Shown here one piece after another: positions 1-8,464 of a stretch of 64,000 bases of DNA. The notes under the pieces were generated by a model. The model had not been told where the DNA came from, searched no databases, and saw only the letters and a list, made by a program, of their open reading frames with translations. Made by a program: the position numbers and the translations under genes. Within the stretch, counting starts at the first letter, position 1. Each line of letters starts with the position of its first letter. The stretch comes from Nitrospina sp. GTDB lineage: Bacteria > Nitrospinota > Nitrospinia > Nitrospinales > VA-1. Where the stretch lies: assembly GCA_018697205.1 (NCBI GenBank), contig JABHTG010000057.1, positions 160,792 through 224,791 on the forward strand, given 5' to 3'.

Positions 1-1083
1 CATATCGTTTTTTCTAGATTCATAGTCAACCTATCTCTATCCGGAATGGGAAAAGTCAAAACCCTACTCGTTAAAAGTTTTAAAATTATGCTCGTATTTT
101 CGGGAGTGATCCTTTTAAGTGGAATTGTAGCAATTCCTTTGATAAAAGATTTTTTCCACATAGAAGAGGCAACCCCCATACTTTTGCTTCTTGCTACAAT
201 TTGCTTCTCGTTATTATTCCCTATCCCGTTTGCAATACTTGAAGGTTTGCATAGGTTTACACGGTTGGGCATAGGCTCAGGTTGTTCTCCATTAACTAGA
301 TTTTTAGGTGCCCTCCTTTTTGTGACAGTATTAGGGTGGGGAGTCAATGGAGCTTTATTAACTGCATCGGTTGCCAGCGCTTTTACCCTTGCATTTGGCA
401 TATGGAGCCTAAAAGATATTCTCAAAAGTTCTTCCGAATCGTTGCCCGACGGGATGTTTCGCGATATGGCAAGGTATTCTGGACCAGTTCTAATCGCCAC
501 AACTATGACTATGGTTTTAGGAAATATCGATATCTCTTTAGTAAGACACTATTGCACACCGGAAGAAGCAGGCCTCTATGCTACTGCAGCAATTTTAGGA
601 AGAATTGCCTTATTTCTTCCAAGTACCCTGCTCACAGTACTTTTTCCTTCTATAGCTAAGGCACGAGAATTAGGAGAAAAAGATAAATATCTACTTTGGA
701 CAAGTTTATCCTTAACTGCCTTTTTAGCATTAGCGGTAGTTCTTTTATTTAACCTCTGGCCTGAACAGTTAATATCTCTTTTTTTAGGGGATAAACACCG
801 AGAAGCTGCATCGCTTCTTAAAATTATTTCAATAGCTATGGGTATTCTTTCACTAGCTAATGTCATAGTTTCATATAGCCTAGCTAGGTCTAACTACGAT
901 TTCCTCTTCCCTCTTGTTGCAGGCGTTATACTAATGATTATTCTTATACTAAACTACCATGATACAGCGACAACCATTGCTTACATTATGCTCTTATCTG
1001 TTAGCTCTATATTCATAATAATTTTTGTACAACTTTTTTTTAAAACAATTAACGCATCAACTGCAACTCAAAAAAGAATATAA
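1..1083 (+). CDS. Polysaccharide flippase (Wzx/MATE-like), 5' end cut by window edge
   Basis: The reading frame is open from the first base of the window, with no stop before the first ATG at 46, so the gene almost certainly starts upstream and this is its C-terminal part. The visible protein is very hydrophobic, with about ten membrane segments separated by short Arg/Lys-rich loops. The pattern matches the oligosaccharide flippase family (Wzx/RfbX, polysaccharide biosynthesis C-terminal domain), which moves lipid-linked glycans across the inner membrane. The family is usually 400-500 residues, so roughly 70-120 N-terminal residues are missing. The family call rests on hydropathy and general likeness, not on a diagnostic motif. 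No terminator is seen between this gene and the convergent ydcF-like gene. Confidence 0.72.
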   Translation, partial: HIVFSRFIVNLSLSGMGKVKTLLVKSFKIMLVFSGVILLSGIVAIPLIKDFFHIEEATPILLLLATICFSLLFPIPFAILEGLHRFTRLGIGSGCSPLTRFLGALLFVTVLGWGVNGALLTASVASAFTLAFGIWSLKDILKSSSESLPDGMFRDMARYSGPVLIATTMTMVLGNIDISLVRHYCTPEEAGLYATAAILGRIALFLPSTLLTVLFPSIAKARELGEKDKYLLWTSLSLTAFLALAVVLLFNLWPEQLISLFLGDKHREAASLLKIISIAMGILSLANVIVSYSLARSNYDFLFPLVAGVILMIILILNYHDTATTIAYIMLLSVSSIFIIIFVQLFFKTINASTATQKRI

Positions 1084-1168
1084 CAAAACATCAAAACTTT
1101 TTCGGAGTTTCAAAATAAATAAAAATTTTATTTAACAAAAATATCTAGCTCTTTGTAATGGCTACTTT

Positions 1169-1960
1169 TTAAGGGCCGGGAAGAAGCGTTAATGTAGCTC
1201 CAATCGCTCTATAAACGAACAATCCCAACCATTCTCGGATTCCTAGGGAAAGTCTCCCAATTTCTCTAAAATCAAACTTCAAACTAAAGTGCTTAGTTGT
1301 TTGAAAATCTACAGGATAAGGAATAATATTCCAACCAGCCTTTCTAAAAAGTCCAACTGCTCGCGGCATATGAAATGCAGAAGTAACTAGTATCCAGCGT
1401 TGACCAGGGATTGGCTTAATTAACGCATATGAATTCAAAGCATTCTCCTCTGTATTTTTTGAATCCGATTCAAACGTTACTCTCCCTGAGTCCAGACCAA
1501 TTTGATTGAAAATCTTGCGAGCCGTATCTGCAGGCTTATATTTCTGTTCAGTTAAAGATCCAGACCCTCCTGAAAACAACAAAACTGCATCTGGATAAGT
1601 ATGCGCCAACCAGGCAAAGGTGGTCAAACGTTCTCCCCCATCATAAACTGATGGTTGACCTCGTGCTGCTGTAACAGAAACATTCTCTGCTCCTGCAAGA
1701 ACAATTATTCCGTCTACTACGCTTGGTAATTCTTTAGGAATAGGAAAACGATCCTCTAGAGGACGTAAAATCCAGGATGAAAAAGGAAGAATAGAAACCA
1801 GAGTAATAATAAAAACAGTTGCCCCAATCAAAATACGGCCTTGTTTATTATACCGAGTCCATAATAAACCAGTGCTCAAGATCAACAAAAAGAGTAATAA
1901 TGTTTCCGGAGCAATAAAAGCCCACATAATTTTTGACATAACCCAAAAAAGACTTTCCAT
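1169..1960 (-). CDS. YdcF/ElyC/SanA-type membrane protein (DUF218)
   Basis: Predicted 263-residue protein. Two hydrophobic segments at the N-terminus (about residues 5-30 and 38-60) precede a DUF218 domain with the typical early stretch IIVLAGAE, a central SGGSG turn, ESDSKNTEENA and an LVTSAFHMPRA motif late in the fold. E. coli ElyC, a member of this family, affects envelope and lipid-carrier homeostasis; the substrate of this protein is unknown. I chose the ATG at 1960. A TTG four codons upstream (1972) is also open, and neither has a clear ribosome binding site. It is convergent with the flippase gene and lies downstream of two minus-strand tRNA genes. Confidence 0.85.
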   Translation of the reverse strand: MESLFWVMSKIMWAFIAPETLLLFLLILSTGLLWTRYNKQGRILIGATVFIITLVSILPFSSWILRPLEDRFPIPKELPSVVDGIIVLAGAENVSVTAARGQPSVYDGGERLTTFAWLAHTYPDAVLLFSGGSGSLTEQKYKPADTARKIFNQIGLDSGRVTFESDSKNTEENALNSYALIKPIPGQRWILVTSAFHMPRAVGLFRKAGWNIIPYPVDFQTTKHFSLKFDFREIGRLSLGIREWLGLFVYRAIGATLTLLPGP

Positions 1961-2161
1961 TTCACTGATCAATTTTCATTGATTAAAGAATAGGTTAAAA
2001 ATATTCTTGCGTACCACAAGAATATAGTCAGTTTTTATCAAAAGTATTTTTTAAAATACACAAAAGAATGTTTTAGAAGGCCTAAAAATATTATCTTTTT
2101 CTAAAAAATTAAGCCAAAAAAAACATCACAGGCCTTTTAGATTTTTTTAGAAACCAAAAAG

Positions 2162-2239
2162 TGGCGTCCCCAGGGGGATTCGAACCCCCGTCGCCGCCGT
2201 GAAAGGGCGGTGTCCTGGGCCAGGCTAGACGATGGGGAC
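2162..2239 (-). tRNA. tRNA-Glu (anticodon TTC), CCA encoded
   Basis: The minus strand gives a full cloverleaf: acceptor GTCCCC pairs with GGGGAC, anticodon loop CTTTCAC (anticodon TTC at plus 2201-2203), and a T-arm with GGTTCGAATCC. The discriminator base is G, as usual for tRNA-Glu, and it is followed directly by an encoded CCA (plus 2162-2164). It lies 31 bp downstream of tRNA-Lys on the same strand, so both probably share one transcript. Confidence 0.97.
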
Positions 2240-2270
2240 TTTTTCGGGAAATACCATAAAATAAGAAAAG

Positions 2271-2343
2271 TGAGCCGCGAAGGGATCGAACCTTCGACCA
2301 CTTGATTAAAAGTCAAGTGCTCTACCAACTGAGCTAGCGGCCC
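2271..2343 (-). tRNA. tRNA-Lys (anticodon TTT), CCA not encoded
   Basis: The minus strand folds as a 73-nt cloverleaf: acceptor GGGCCGC pairs with GCGGCTC (one G-T pair), D-arm AGCTCAGTTGGTAGAGC, anticodon loop CTTTTAA (TTT) and T-arm GGTTCGATCCC. The discriminator is A. The next bases are CTT, so unlike the neighbouring tRNA-Glu the CCA end must be added after transcription. Confidence 0.97.
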
Positions 2344-2360
2344 ATAGTAAGCAAACGGAG

Positions 2361-2389
2361 AAACTAGCAAACCCATTGTAACATGTCAA
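2361..2389 (-). promoter_or_regulatory. Promoter of the tRNA-Lys/tRNA-Glu unit
   Basis: On the minus strand a perfect -35 TTGACA (plus 2384-2389) is followed after 17 bp by TAGTTT (plus 2361-2366). The -10 box lies 17 bp before the first base of tRNA-Lys, a sensible distance for a short leader. Confidence 0.6.
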
Positions 2390-2470
2390 TTATTTATTAT
2401 CTTGATTTTAATAGAAACGACTAATATCATTAACTTTCACACGAACTAACCTATATCGAAAGGTCTTTAG

Positions 2471-3388
2471 TTGGAAAAAACAGAAAAAATTTGGCTCGAT
2501 GGGAAGCTTGTACCATGGGGTGAAGCTAATGTGCATATCCTTACCCACACACTTCACTATGGATTAGGCGTTTTTGAAGGTATTCGTTGCTACCAAACAA
2601 AAAAGAAAAAACCTGCTATTTTTCGTTTACACGAACATGTAGATCGTTTATTTAACTCCGCTGTAGTATTGGGAATCGATATCCCATTTTCACCGGAAGA
2701 AATTTTTACGGCTATCCAGCTTGTTGTACGAAAAAACAAATTAAAGGAATGTTATATTCGCCCGATAGTTTTTCTAGGGCATAACCAAATGGGCCTTAAC
2801 CCAAGCGGCGTTGATGTTCGTGTTGCTATTGCTGCCTGGCCATGGGGGACCTACCTAGGCGATGAAGGAATCAGCAATGGCATTCGCTCTCGGATTTCAT
2901 CATTTACAAGACATCACGTTAATATAACTATGACTCGAGCTAAAGCCTGTGGACATTACGTTAACTCAATCCTTGCTAAAACTGAAGCTGTTCGTGATGG
3001 ATACGATGAGGCAATATTGCTAGACCCTCAAGGATACGTATCAGAAGGCTCTGGCGAGAATATATTTCTTTTATCCAAAGGTCGCCTTAAAACTCCAGCA
3101 TTGTCATGTTCCAATCTGGAAGGAATCACTCGTGATTCTGTCTTTGATATCGCAAAACATTTAAAAATTGAAGTAGAAGAAGGCCTTATTACCAGGGATG
3201 AGCTTTATCTAGCCAATGAAGTTTTTCTAACTGGGACTGCAGCTGAAATTACACCTGTTCGAGAAATTGATAATCGTAAAATTGGTATTGGGAAAAGAGG
3301 AAAAACCACAGCCCGTATTCAAAAAATGTTTTTCGAAATCGTTCAAGGTAATCATACTAAGTTTAACAAATGGCTATCTGAAGCATAA
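2471..3388 (+). CDS. ilvE: Branched-chain amino acid aminotransferase
   Basis: Class IV PLP-dependent aminotransferase, 305 residues, the usual length. It transfers the amino group between glutamate and the 2-oxo acids of leucine, isoleucine and valine in the cytoplasm. The N-terminus [11 protein letters not shown]...[12 protein letters not shown] is the family hallmark. The PLP lysine should be K158 in [12 protein letters not shown], and EGSGENIF plus the late FLTGTAAEI are the conserved cofactor-phosphate regions. The only good start is a TTG at 2471, preceded by AAAGG at a suitable distance. It is followed 80 bp later by a zinc-ribbon gene on the same strand. Confidence 0.95.
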   Translation: MEKTEKIWLDGKLVPWGEANVHILTHTLHYGLGVFEGIRCYQTKKKKPAIFRLHEHVDRLFNSAVVLGIDIPFSPEEIFTAIQLVVRKNKLKECYIRPIVFLGHNQMGLNPSGVDVRVAIAAWPWGTYLGDEGISNGIRSRISSFTRHHVNITMTRAKACGHYVNSILAKTEAVRDGYDEAILLDPQGYVSEGSGENIFLLSKGRLKTPALSCSNLEGITRDSVFDIAKHLKIEVEEGLITRDELYLANEVFLTGTAAEITPVREIDNRKIGIGKRGKTTARIQKMFFEIVQGNHTKFNKWLSEA

Positions 3389-3468
3389 TTTTCACCCTAA
3401 ATAATTTTAATAAAATTGGCTTCTAAACAAGCGAGAAAAAATTTATTTAATTAAGGAGCCATCACTCG

Positions 3469-3855
3469 ATGCCTATTTATGAATATGAATGTGAAAAATG
3501 CAAGACTGTGTTTGAGGCTATGCAATCGGTTTCAGCTAAACCATTAAAAATATGCAATAAATCTAGTTGTAAAGGAAAAGTGCATCGTTTAGTTTCCGCC
3601 TCTGGATTTATCTTCAAAGGGTCTGGTTGGTTCACTTCAGAGTATCCGTCAGATGCCAGAAAAAAAGGATGGGAATCTGAAGGCAAGGGTTCCGCAGCTC
3701 CCAACAGTAAAGAAGCTGAATCTAGTGAAAAAAAACCTGCGCCTAAAACAACTGTCTCTGATGAAAAAACAACCGCTAAACCAGCTCCAAAAAAATCTAC
3801 CCAAAAAAACCCGTATTCAAAGGGTAAAAAACCCAGTACAAAAACCTCCACCTAA
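3469..3855 (+). CDS. FmdB-type zinc-ribbon protein with Lys/Pro-rich tail
   Basis: 128 residues. The first 60 form the FmdB/CxxC zinc ribbon: MPIYEYEC, a C8-x2-C11 knuckle, a second pair C29 and C34, and the terminal FKGSGWF block. The rest is a low-complexity tail rich in Lys, Pro, Ser and Thr, probably disordered. The family is widespread and often called a regulatory protein, but its molecular role is not established. An AAGGAG site precedes the ATG. It begins a closely spaced run with the sensor kinase gene 16 bp downstream. Confidence 0.88.
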   Translation: MPIYEYECEKCKTVFEAMQSVSAKPLKICNKSSCKGKVHRLVSASGFIFKGSGWFTSEYPSDARKKGWESEGKGSAAPNSKEAESSEKKPAPKTTVSDEKTTAKPAPKKSTQKNPYSKGKKPSTKTST

Positions 3856-3871
3856 CATCCACGGAGGCTAG

Positions 3872-4957
3872 ATGACAGAGCCTGAAAGTTTTTACAAAAA
3901 TATTTTTGCCTCTCTTGCGGATGGTATTCTTATTTTTTCATCCGATCTTAAGGTAACCAAAGTTAACCAATCTGCGGAAGAAATTTTTCAGCGCTCAAAA
4001 AATTCCTTTGAAGGAGAGCACCTTTCCAAACTATTCCCCAACCAACCAAATATAATTGAAAAAGCAAACTATTCTATTGTTTCTCAAATCTCATACCATC
4101 ATGTCGAAGGTATTGGGTATCGAAAATCTATTAAAAAATCCTTCCCAGTCAATCTTACCTTTTCACCATTGGTAAAAAATAGCCCCAACATCACAGCGGG
4201 AATCATCCTAATACAGGACACAAGCCTACACCAAGAGCTTCAAGAAAATTCTCAGCAAACAGATCATTTATCCGCTCTAAGTTCCCTTACCTCTGGCATG
4301 GCGCATGAAATTAGAAATCCTCTCAGTGGCATCAGAGGTTCAGCACAGCTACTTTTAAAAGATTTGAAAAATTCCGACCAACGTGAGTATATGGAAATCG
4401 TAATCGAAGAAGTAGATCGAATAGCTCGTCTAGTAAAAAAAATGATGGATCTAACCCGCCCAACTCTCCAAGATTTTAAACAGACTAATATCCATCAGGT
4501 ACTGAAGGAAATTCTTATTCTTGAACAGGAAACTCTTGAAAGAAAAGAGGGTGTATTCATTCAAAGCTATGACCCTAGCCTCCCAACTATCAAAGCAAAT
4601 AAAGATGAACTAAAACAGGTATTTTTAAATTTAATTAAAAATGCTGTAGAAGCCTCACCCAAAGGGGGGCAAGTTCATATTTCCACTCTATATAATACTG
4701 ACTACTCCTTTCGGAAAAAACAGGACTCCTTATCTCCACATAGCATAATTGTAAAGATTGTTGATTCTGGTCCAGGAATGACCGATGCTACCATGAAAAA
4801 AATATTCACACCTTTTTTTACAACAAAAAAAAGAGGCACTGGCTTGGGGATGGCAATCTCACTTAAGATTATAGAAAATCATAAAGGAAAAATAAAAATC
4901 ACTTCAAATGAAAGTATTGGAACAATAATCCAGGTATTTTTCCCAGTAAATAAATAA
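3872..4957 (+). CDS. NtrB-like PAS-domain sensor histidine kinase
   Basis: 361 residues with no membrane segment, so a cytoplasmic sensor. A PAS domain covers about residues 5-120. The HisKA dimerisation domain carries the phospho-acceptor His145 in GMAHEIRNPL. The ATPase domain shows the N box (NLIKNAVEAS), the G1 box (DSGPGM) and the G2 box (GTGLGMAI). This is the NtrB/GlnL arrangement. The next gene, 16 bp downstream, is an NtrC-class regulator, so the two form a pair. The signal is not evident; nitrogen status is a family-based guess. Confidence 0.93.
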   Translation: MTEPESFYKNIFASLADGILIFSSDLKVTKVNQSAEEIFQRSKNSFEGEHLSKLFPNQPNIIEKANYSIVSQISYHHVEGIGYRKSIKKSFPVNLTFSPLVKNSPNITAGIILIQDTSLHQELQENSQQTDHLSALSSLTSGMAHEIRNPLSGIRGSAQLLLKDLKNSDQREYMEIVIEEVDRIARLVKKMMDLTRPTLQDFKQTNIHQVLKEILILEQETLERKEGVFIQSYDPSLPTIKANKDELKQVFLNLIKNAVEASPKGGQVHISTLYNTDYSFRKKQDSLSPHSIIVKIVDSGPGMTDATMKKIFTPFFTTKKRGTGLGMAISLKIIENHKGKIKITSNESIGTIIQVFFPVNK

Positions 4958-4973
4958 ATGGTAGGATAGTCTA

Positions 4974-6431
4974 ATGAATAATACGAAAAAAATCCTTATT
5001 GTCGATGATGAAGAAAATATTCGTCGGATATTTAAAAAAGCGCTTGAAAAAAGAAATTATATTGCCCATACCGCCCCAAATGCCGAAGACGCTATTCAAA
5101 AAATAAAAAGTCATGAATATCTTCTCATTTTTTCAGATATATTCATGGATGAGATGAGTGGACTTACCCTGATTAAAGAAGTTAAAAAAATTAACCCACA
5201 AATTGAAGTCGTTATTATGACTGCTCAAGATACTATGAATAACACTATCGAAGCCATGCGAATAGGTGCTTACGACTATATAAGCAAACCATTTGACTTT
5301 GAAGTTGTCTACTCGTTAATTACGAGAATTGAGTCAAATAGAGAAAACCAAGCTCCATCAAAACCAGAAATAATCGAAAAATTAGATGGCGGTCCTGTTG
5401 AATCAATTGTAGGCAAAAGTAAGGTAATGCACGATATTTTCAAAACTATCGGTAAGTCCGCCACATCTGACCTTTCGGTTCTAATTACAGGAGAAAGCGG
5501 CACTGGAAAAGAAATGATAGCTGAGGCAATGCATTATTACTCCAAGCGCAAAGAGTTGCCATTTGTTTGCATTAACTGTGCCGCTATCTCAAAGGAACTT
5601 CTTGAATCAGAGCTATTTGGGCATGAAAAGGGGTCTTTCACCGGAGCAATAGATCTCAAAAAAGGGAAATTCGAAATAGCTAAAGGAGGTACCCTTTTTT
5701 TAGATGAAATTGGTGATATGGAACTCGCTCTTCAAGCAAAAATACTGCGCGTCCTTCAAAATAAAGATTTTTACCGTATTGGAGGAAAAGAAGTTCTTGA
5801 AGCAGATGTAAGAATCATTGCTGCTACCAATCAAAACCTAGAAGAACAGATGAAACAAAAACAATTCCGCGAGGACTTATTCCACAGGCTCAACGTTATT
5901 AATATTTCGATACCACCACTTCGTGACCGAATGGAGGATGTGACACTTTTAGCAAACCATTTTTTAGATAAACACGCAACTGACTTATCGCAAGGAGAGA
6001 TATACCTGGCTTTAGAAACTATAAAAATTCTTAATGATTATTCTTGGAGGGGAAATATTCGTGAGCTTGAAAACGTCATTAAGCGCGCTGTTGTTTTAGC
6101 TAGAACGGGACCTATTCTTTCTGAACATCTTCCAGAGCATATAATATCAGAAAGTCTTAAAAGTACAGAAACAGATGGGATCATGGAAAATCACTTTAAA
6201 CAATTAATTCATAAATATCTCCTAAAAAATCAAGATGCTCAGGATGGACATATATACGAGAGTATTATTCAACTGGTTGAAAGACAACTCATTGAAATCA
6301 CTCTCGAAAAATACTCTGGGAAACAAGTCTCTGTAGCACAAGCACTTGGAATTAATCGTAACACTCTGAAACGAAAAATAGACGCGATGAAAATTGAGAT
6401 AAAAAAAATCAACCCAAATAACCTCGTATAA
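4974..6431 (+). CDS. NtrC-family sigma-54-dependent response regulator
   Basis: 485 residues. The receiver domain (about 5-120) has the acidic DD pair at 11-12 and the phospho-acceptor Asp55. The central AAA+ domain has Walker A GESGTGKE, the sigma-54-contacting GSFTGA loop (a GAFTGA variant) and Walker B LFLDEIGD. A Fis-type helix-turn-helix lies at the C-terminus (VAQALGINRNTLKRKI). A linker of some 60 residues separates the AAA+ core from the helix-turn-helix. It would activate RpoN promoters after phosphorylation by the kinase encoded just upstream. I found no convincing -24/-12 promoter nearby, so its targets are not visible here. Confidence 0.95.
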   Translation: MNNTKKILIVDDEENIRRIFKKALEKRNYIAHTAPNAEDAIQKIKSHEYLLIFSDIFMDEMSGLTLIKEVKKINPQIEVVIMTAQDTMNNTIEAMRIGAYDYISKPFDFEVVYSLITRIESNRENQAPSKPEIIEKLDGGPVESIVGKSKVMHDIFKTIGKSATSDLSVLITGESGTGKEMIAEAMHYYSKRKELPFVCINCAAISKELLESELFGHEKGSFTGAIDLKKGKFEIAKGGTLFLDEIGDMELALQAKILRVLQNKDFYRIGGKEVLEADVRIIAATNQNLEEQMKQKQFREDLFHRLNVINISIPPLRDRMEDVTLLANHFLDKHATDLSQGEIYLALETIKILNDYSWRGNIRELENVIKRAVVLARTGPILSEHLPEHIISESLKSTETDGIMENHFKQLIHKYLLKNQDAQDGHIYESIIQLVERQLIEITLEKYSGKQVSVAQALGINRNTLKRKIDAMKIEIKKINPNNLV

Positions 6432-6441
6432 GGAAAATCTT

Positions 6442-7401
6442 TTGCACGACCAAACAATCTTTTCTTACCAAACACCATCAGGACAAAGAGTAGAAATTCT
6501 CAAACAATCATTTCCGTCATCTCGAAAACGACCGGTCAAAAAAATTGCTTTTGTTTCAGGAATTCATGGAAATGAATTAGAAGGTATTTACATTTGTCAC
6601 CTTATCAACAAATTCTTAAAAGAATTAAAGAAAGGTAACCCTGAAGCTTTTCTTGGCGAAGTTCATATTTATCCAACAGTTAATCCACAAGCAACTGCTA
6701 GCGGAACTCGCTTGTGGCCCTTTCTTTCAATTGACTTCAATCGCCAGTTTGGAAATTCGACGGGAGATTCCCCAGCAGCTAAATGCGCTGAAGCATTAAT
6801 AAAAGACCTAAAGCTCTCTGCTGATATTGTGGTTGATTTTCATGCTAGTAATCTACACCTCAAAGAAACGCCTCAAATTAGAATCACTGAAGGTTTTCAT
6901 AAAAAACTTATTCCTCTTAGTGTTCATTGCAATGTTGATCTTGTATGGGTTCATCCTCTATCCCCTATGTTTAAATCCACATTAGGTTACAACATGAATC
7001 AATGCAAAGTTCCCACGTTGGTCATTGAAACTGGGATCGCCTTACGTATAAATCAAAAATTTGCAAATCGTATTTTTTTAGGCATGGTAAACCTTCTTCA
7101 TCACTTAGGAGTCATTGCGACTAACGACCCTCCACCACAAGTTAATCATCCAATAATTGCTCACCCTTCTCAAGTTGTTTCAATTCATTCTGAACATGCA
7201 GGGCTATTTATTGGACATACTGATATAAAAAAAAATACTACTAAGGGAGAAACACTTGGGGAGATAGTGGACGCAAAAAATGGAAAAACTTTACAGGAAG
7301 TAACAGCAACTGAAAATGGATTTCTTTTCACTATAAGAGAGCATCCCTTAGTTTACCCAAACTCACTTCTATACAGAATTGCTAAAGATATATTGACATG
7401 A
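6442..7401 (+). CDS. Succinylglutamate desuccinylase/aspartoacylase-family zinc hydrolase (intact copy)
   Basis: 319 residues of the AstE/AspA family (M14-like zinc amidohydrolases that remove acyl groups from amino acids). The zinc ligands are visible: H42 and E45 in GIHGNE, and H134 in VDFHAS. The catalytic glutamate should be E196 in VIETG. The C-terminal 90 residues form the family's beta domain. The start is a TTG at 6442, 10 bp after the regulator gene. It overlaps the next paralogue by four bases (ATGA), so the two are probably translationally coupled. The real substrate cannot be read from sequence. Confidence 0.85.
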   Translation: MHDQTIFSYQTPSGQRVEILKQSFPSSRKRPVKKIAFVSGIHGNELEGIYICHLINKFLKELKKGNPEAFLGEVHIYPTVNPQATASGTRLWPFLSIDFNRQFGNSTGDSPAAKCAEALIKDLKLSADIVVDFHASNLHLKETPQIRITEGFHKKLIPLSVHCNVDLVWVHPLSPMFKSTLGYNMNQCKVPTLVIETGIALRINQKFANRIFLGMVNLLHHLGVIATNDPPPQVNHPIIAHPSQVVSIHSEHAGLFIGHTDIKKNTTKGETLGEIVDAKNGKTLQEVTATENGFLFTIREHPLVYPNSLLYRIAKDILT

Positions 7402-8366
7402 AAAAAAATATTCTTTCAATTCGCTCGCCCTTTGGACCTCCTATCGAATTATCACAATTCACTTGGGAAGGAACTGGAATTAAAAATAATATTTCTATTG
7501 TTTCTGGAATTCAAGGCCATCATATCAACGGAATTTACATTTGCTCACGGCTCATTCGTTTTCTCAACTTAGTAGAGTCTAGAAAAGAATTAGGTTATTA
7601 TTTAAAAGGTATAGTAAAAATCATACCTACCGTTAATATTCCCGCTATTGAAGAAGATAAGAGTCTGTGGTCACTCCACGATATGGATATGAATCTTGCT
7701 TTCCCGGGAAATAACCAAGGTGAAGTCATTGAACAAATTGCCGCCTTTGCTTATCAGCATACAAAAAATTCTAAATTTGGACTCATTCTTCAAAGTGCCA
7801 ATATTCATTATGATGATGCACCACAAATTTTTTGCTTAAAACCGGATGGGATTACTAAAGATTTTGCAAGAAGCTTAGGGCCTAAAAATGCACGTGAACC
7901 CACTGTTTTATCTACCTTTGGACTTTCCCTTTATAGTCAGTGGATAGATCAAATGATGACTTCTGCTATTTTATCTGCAGGAAAACCAAATCACCTAGAC
8001 ATAGCACTTTGCGAAACTCTACTTAATGGAATAATCAACTGCCTTTTATGGACAGACGTGCTAGGCAATGACTACAAAAAGCCAATAAAATATCACTTAA
8101 AGTTCAACAAACCTAATAAAGAGCAGTTTATAACATCTCATGCAGGTGGTTTTTTTTTACCCACAGTAAAGCTAGGTACAGAAATTAAAAAAGGGGAAAA
8201 GATAGGAGCTATTGTTGACATACACTCGAACAGTACACTCGAAACAGTTTTAGCTGATTCGGATGGGTATTTAGCCACCTTACGCAATCACCCTATAGTT
8301 TATCAAAAAGAAATATTAGCTATTTTGTTAAGGAAATCAGGACTTTCTTTTTGGCCCACGAAGTAA
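7398..8366 (+). CDS. AstE/AspA-like paralogue lacking the zinc ligands
   Basis: 322 residues, collinear with the preceding protein (shared GIYIC after motif 1, a PTVN block, PQI after motif 2, and a similar C-terminal domain with HAG and HP.VY). The zinc-binding residues are lost: HGNE reads QGHH (Q39 and H42 for His and Glu), and the second-motif His is replaced by Gln132 in LILQSA. The glutamate of the catalytic ET motif appears retained (ALCET). The frame is long and intact, so this is not a pseudogene. It is more likely a non-catalytic partner or binding protein. It starts with an ATG overlapping the stop of the intact copy. Confidence 0.75.
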   Translation: MKKNILSIRSPFGPPIELSQFTWEGTGIKNNISIVSGIQGHHINGIYICSRLIRFLNLVESRKELGYYLKGIVKIIPTVNIPAIEEDKSLWSLHDMDMNLAFPGNNQGEVIEQIAAFAYQHTKNSKFGLILQSANIHYDDAPQIFCLKPDGITKDFARSLGPKNAREPTVLSTFGLSLYSQWIDQMMTSAILSAGKPNHLDIALCETLLNGIINCLLWTDVLGNDYKKPIKYHLKFNKPNKEQFITSHAGGFFLPTVKLGTEIKKGEKIGAIVDIHSNSTLETVLADSDGYLATLRNHPIVYQKEILAILLRKSGLSFWPTK

Positions 8367-8464
8367 ATGAACTATCTTTTAAATGATAGAGAAAGTCATA
8401 TAATAAATGAATTTAGAAAATTTTATTTTTCTTAAATAGATATCACGTTTAATTTAAAAGCACT

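Noticed and set aside
2137..2376. 79-codon minus-strand frame over the tRNA pair
   Set aside because: Its peptide (LAQLVEHLTFN, GSIPSR) is the familiar false translation of tRNA sequence; both tRNA genes lie inside it.
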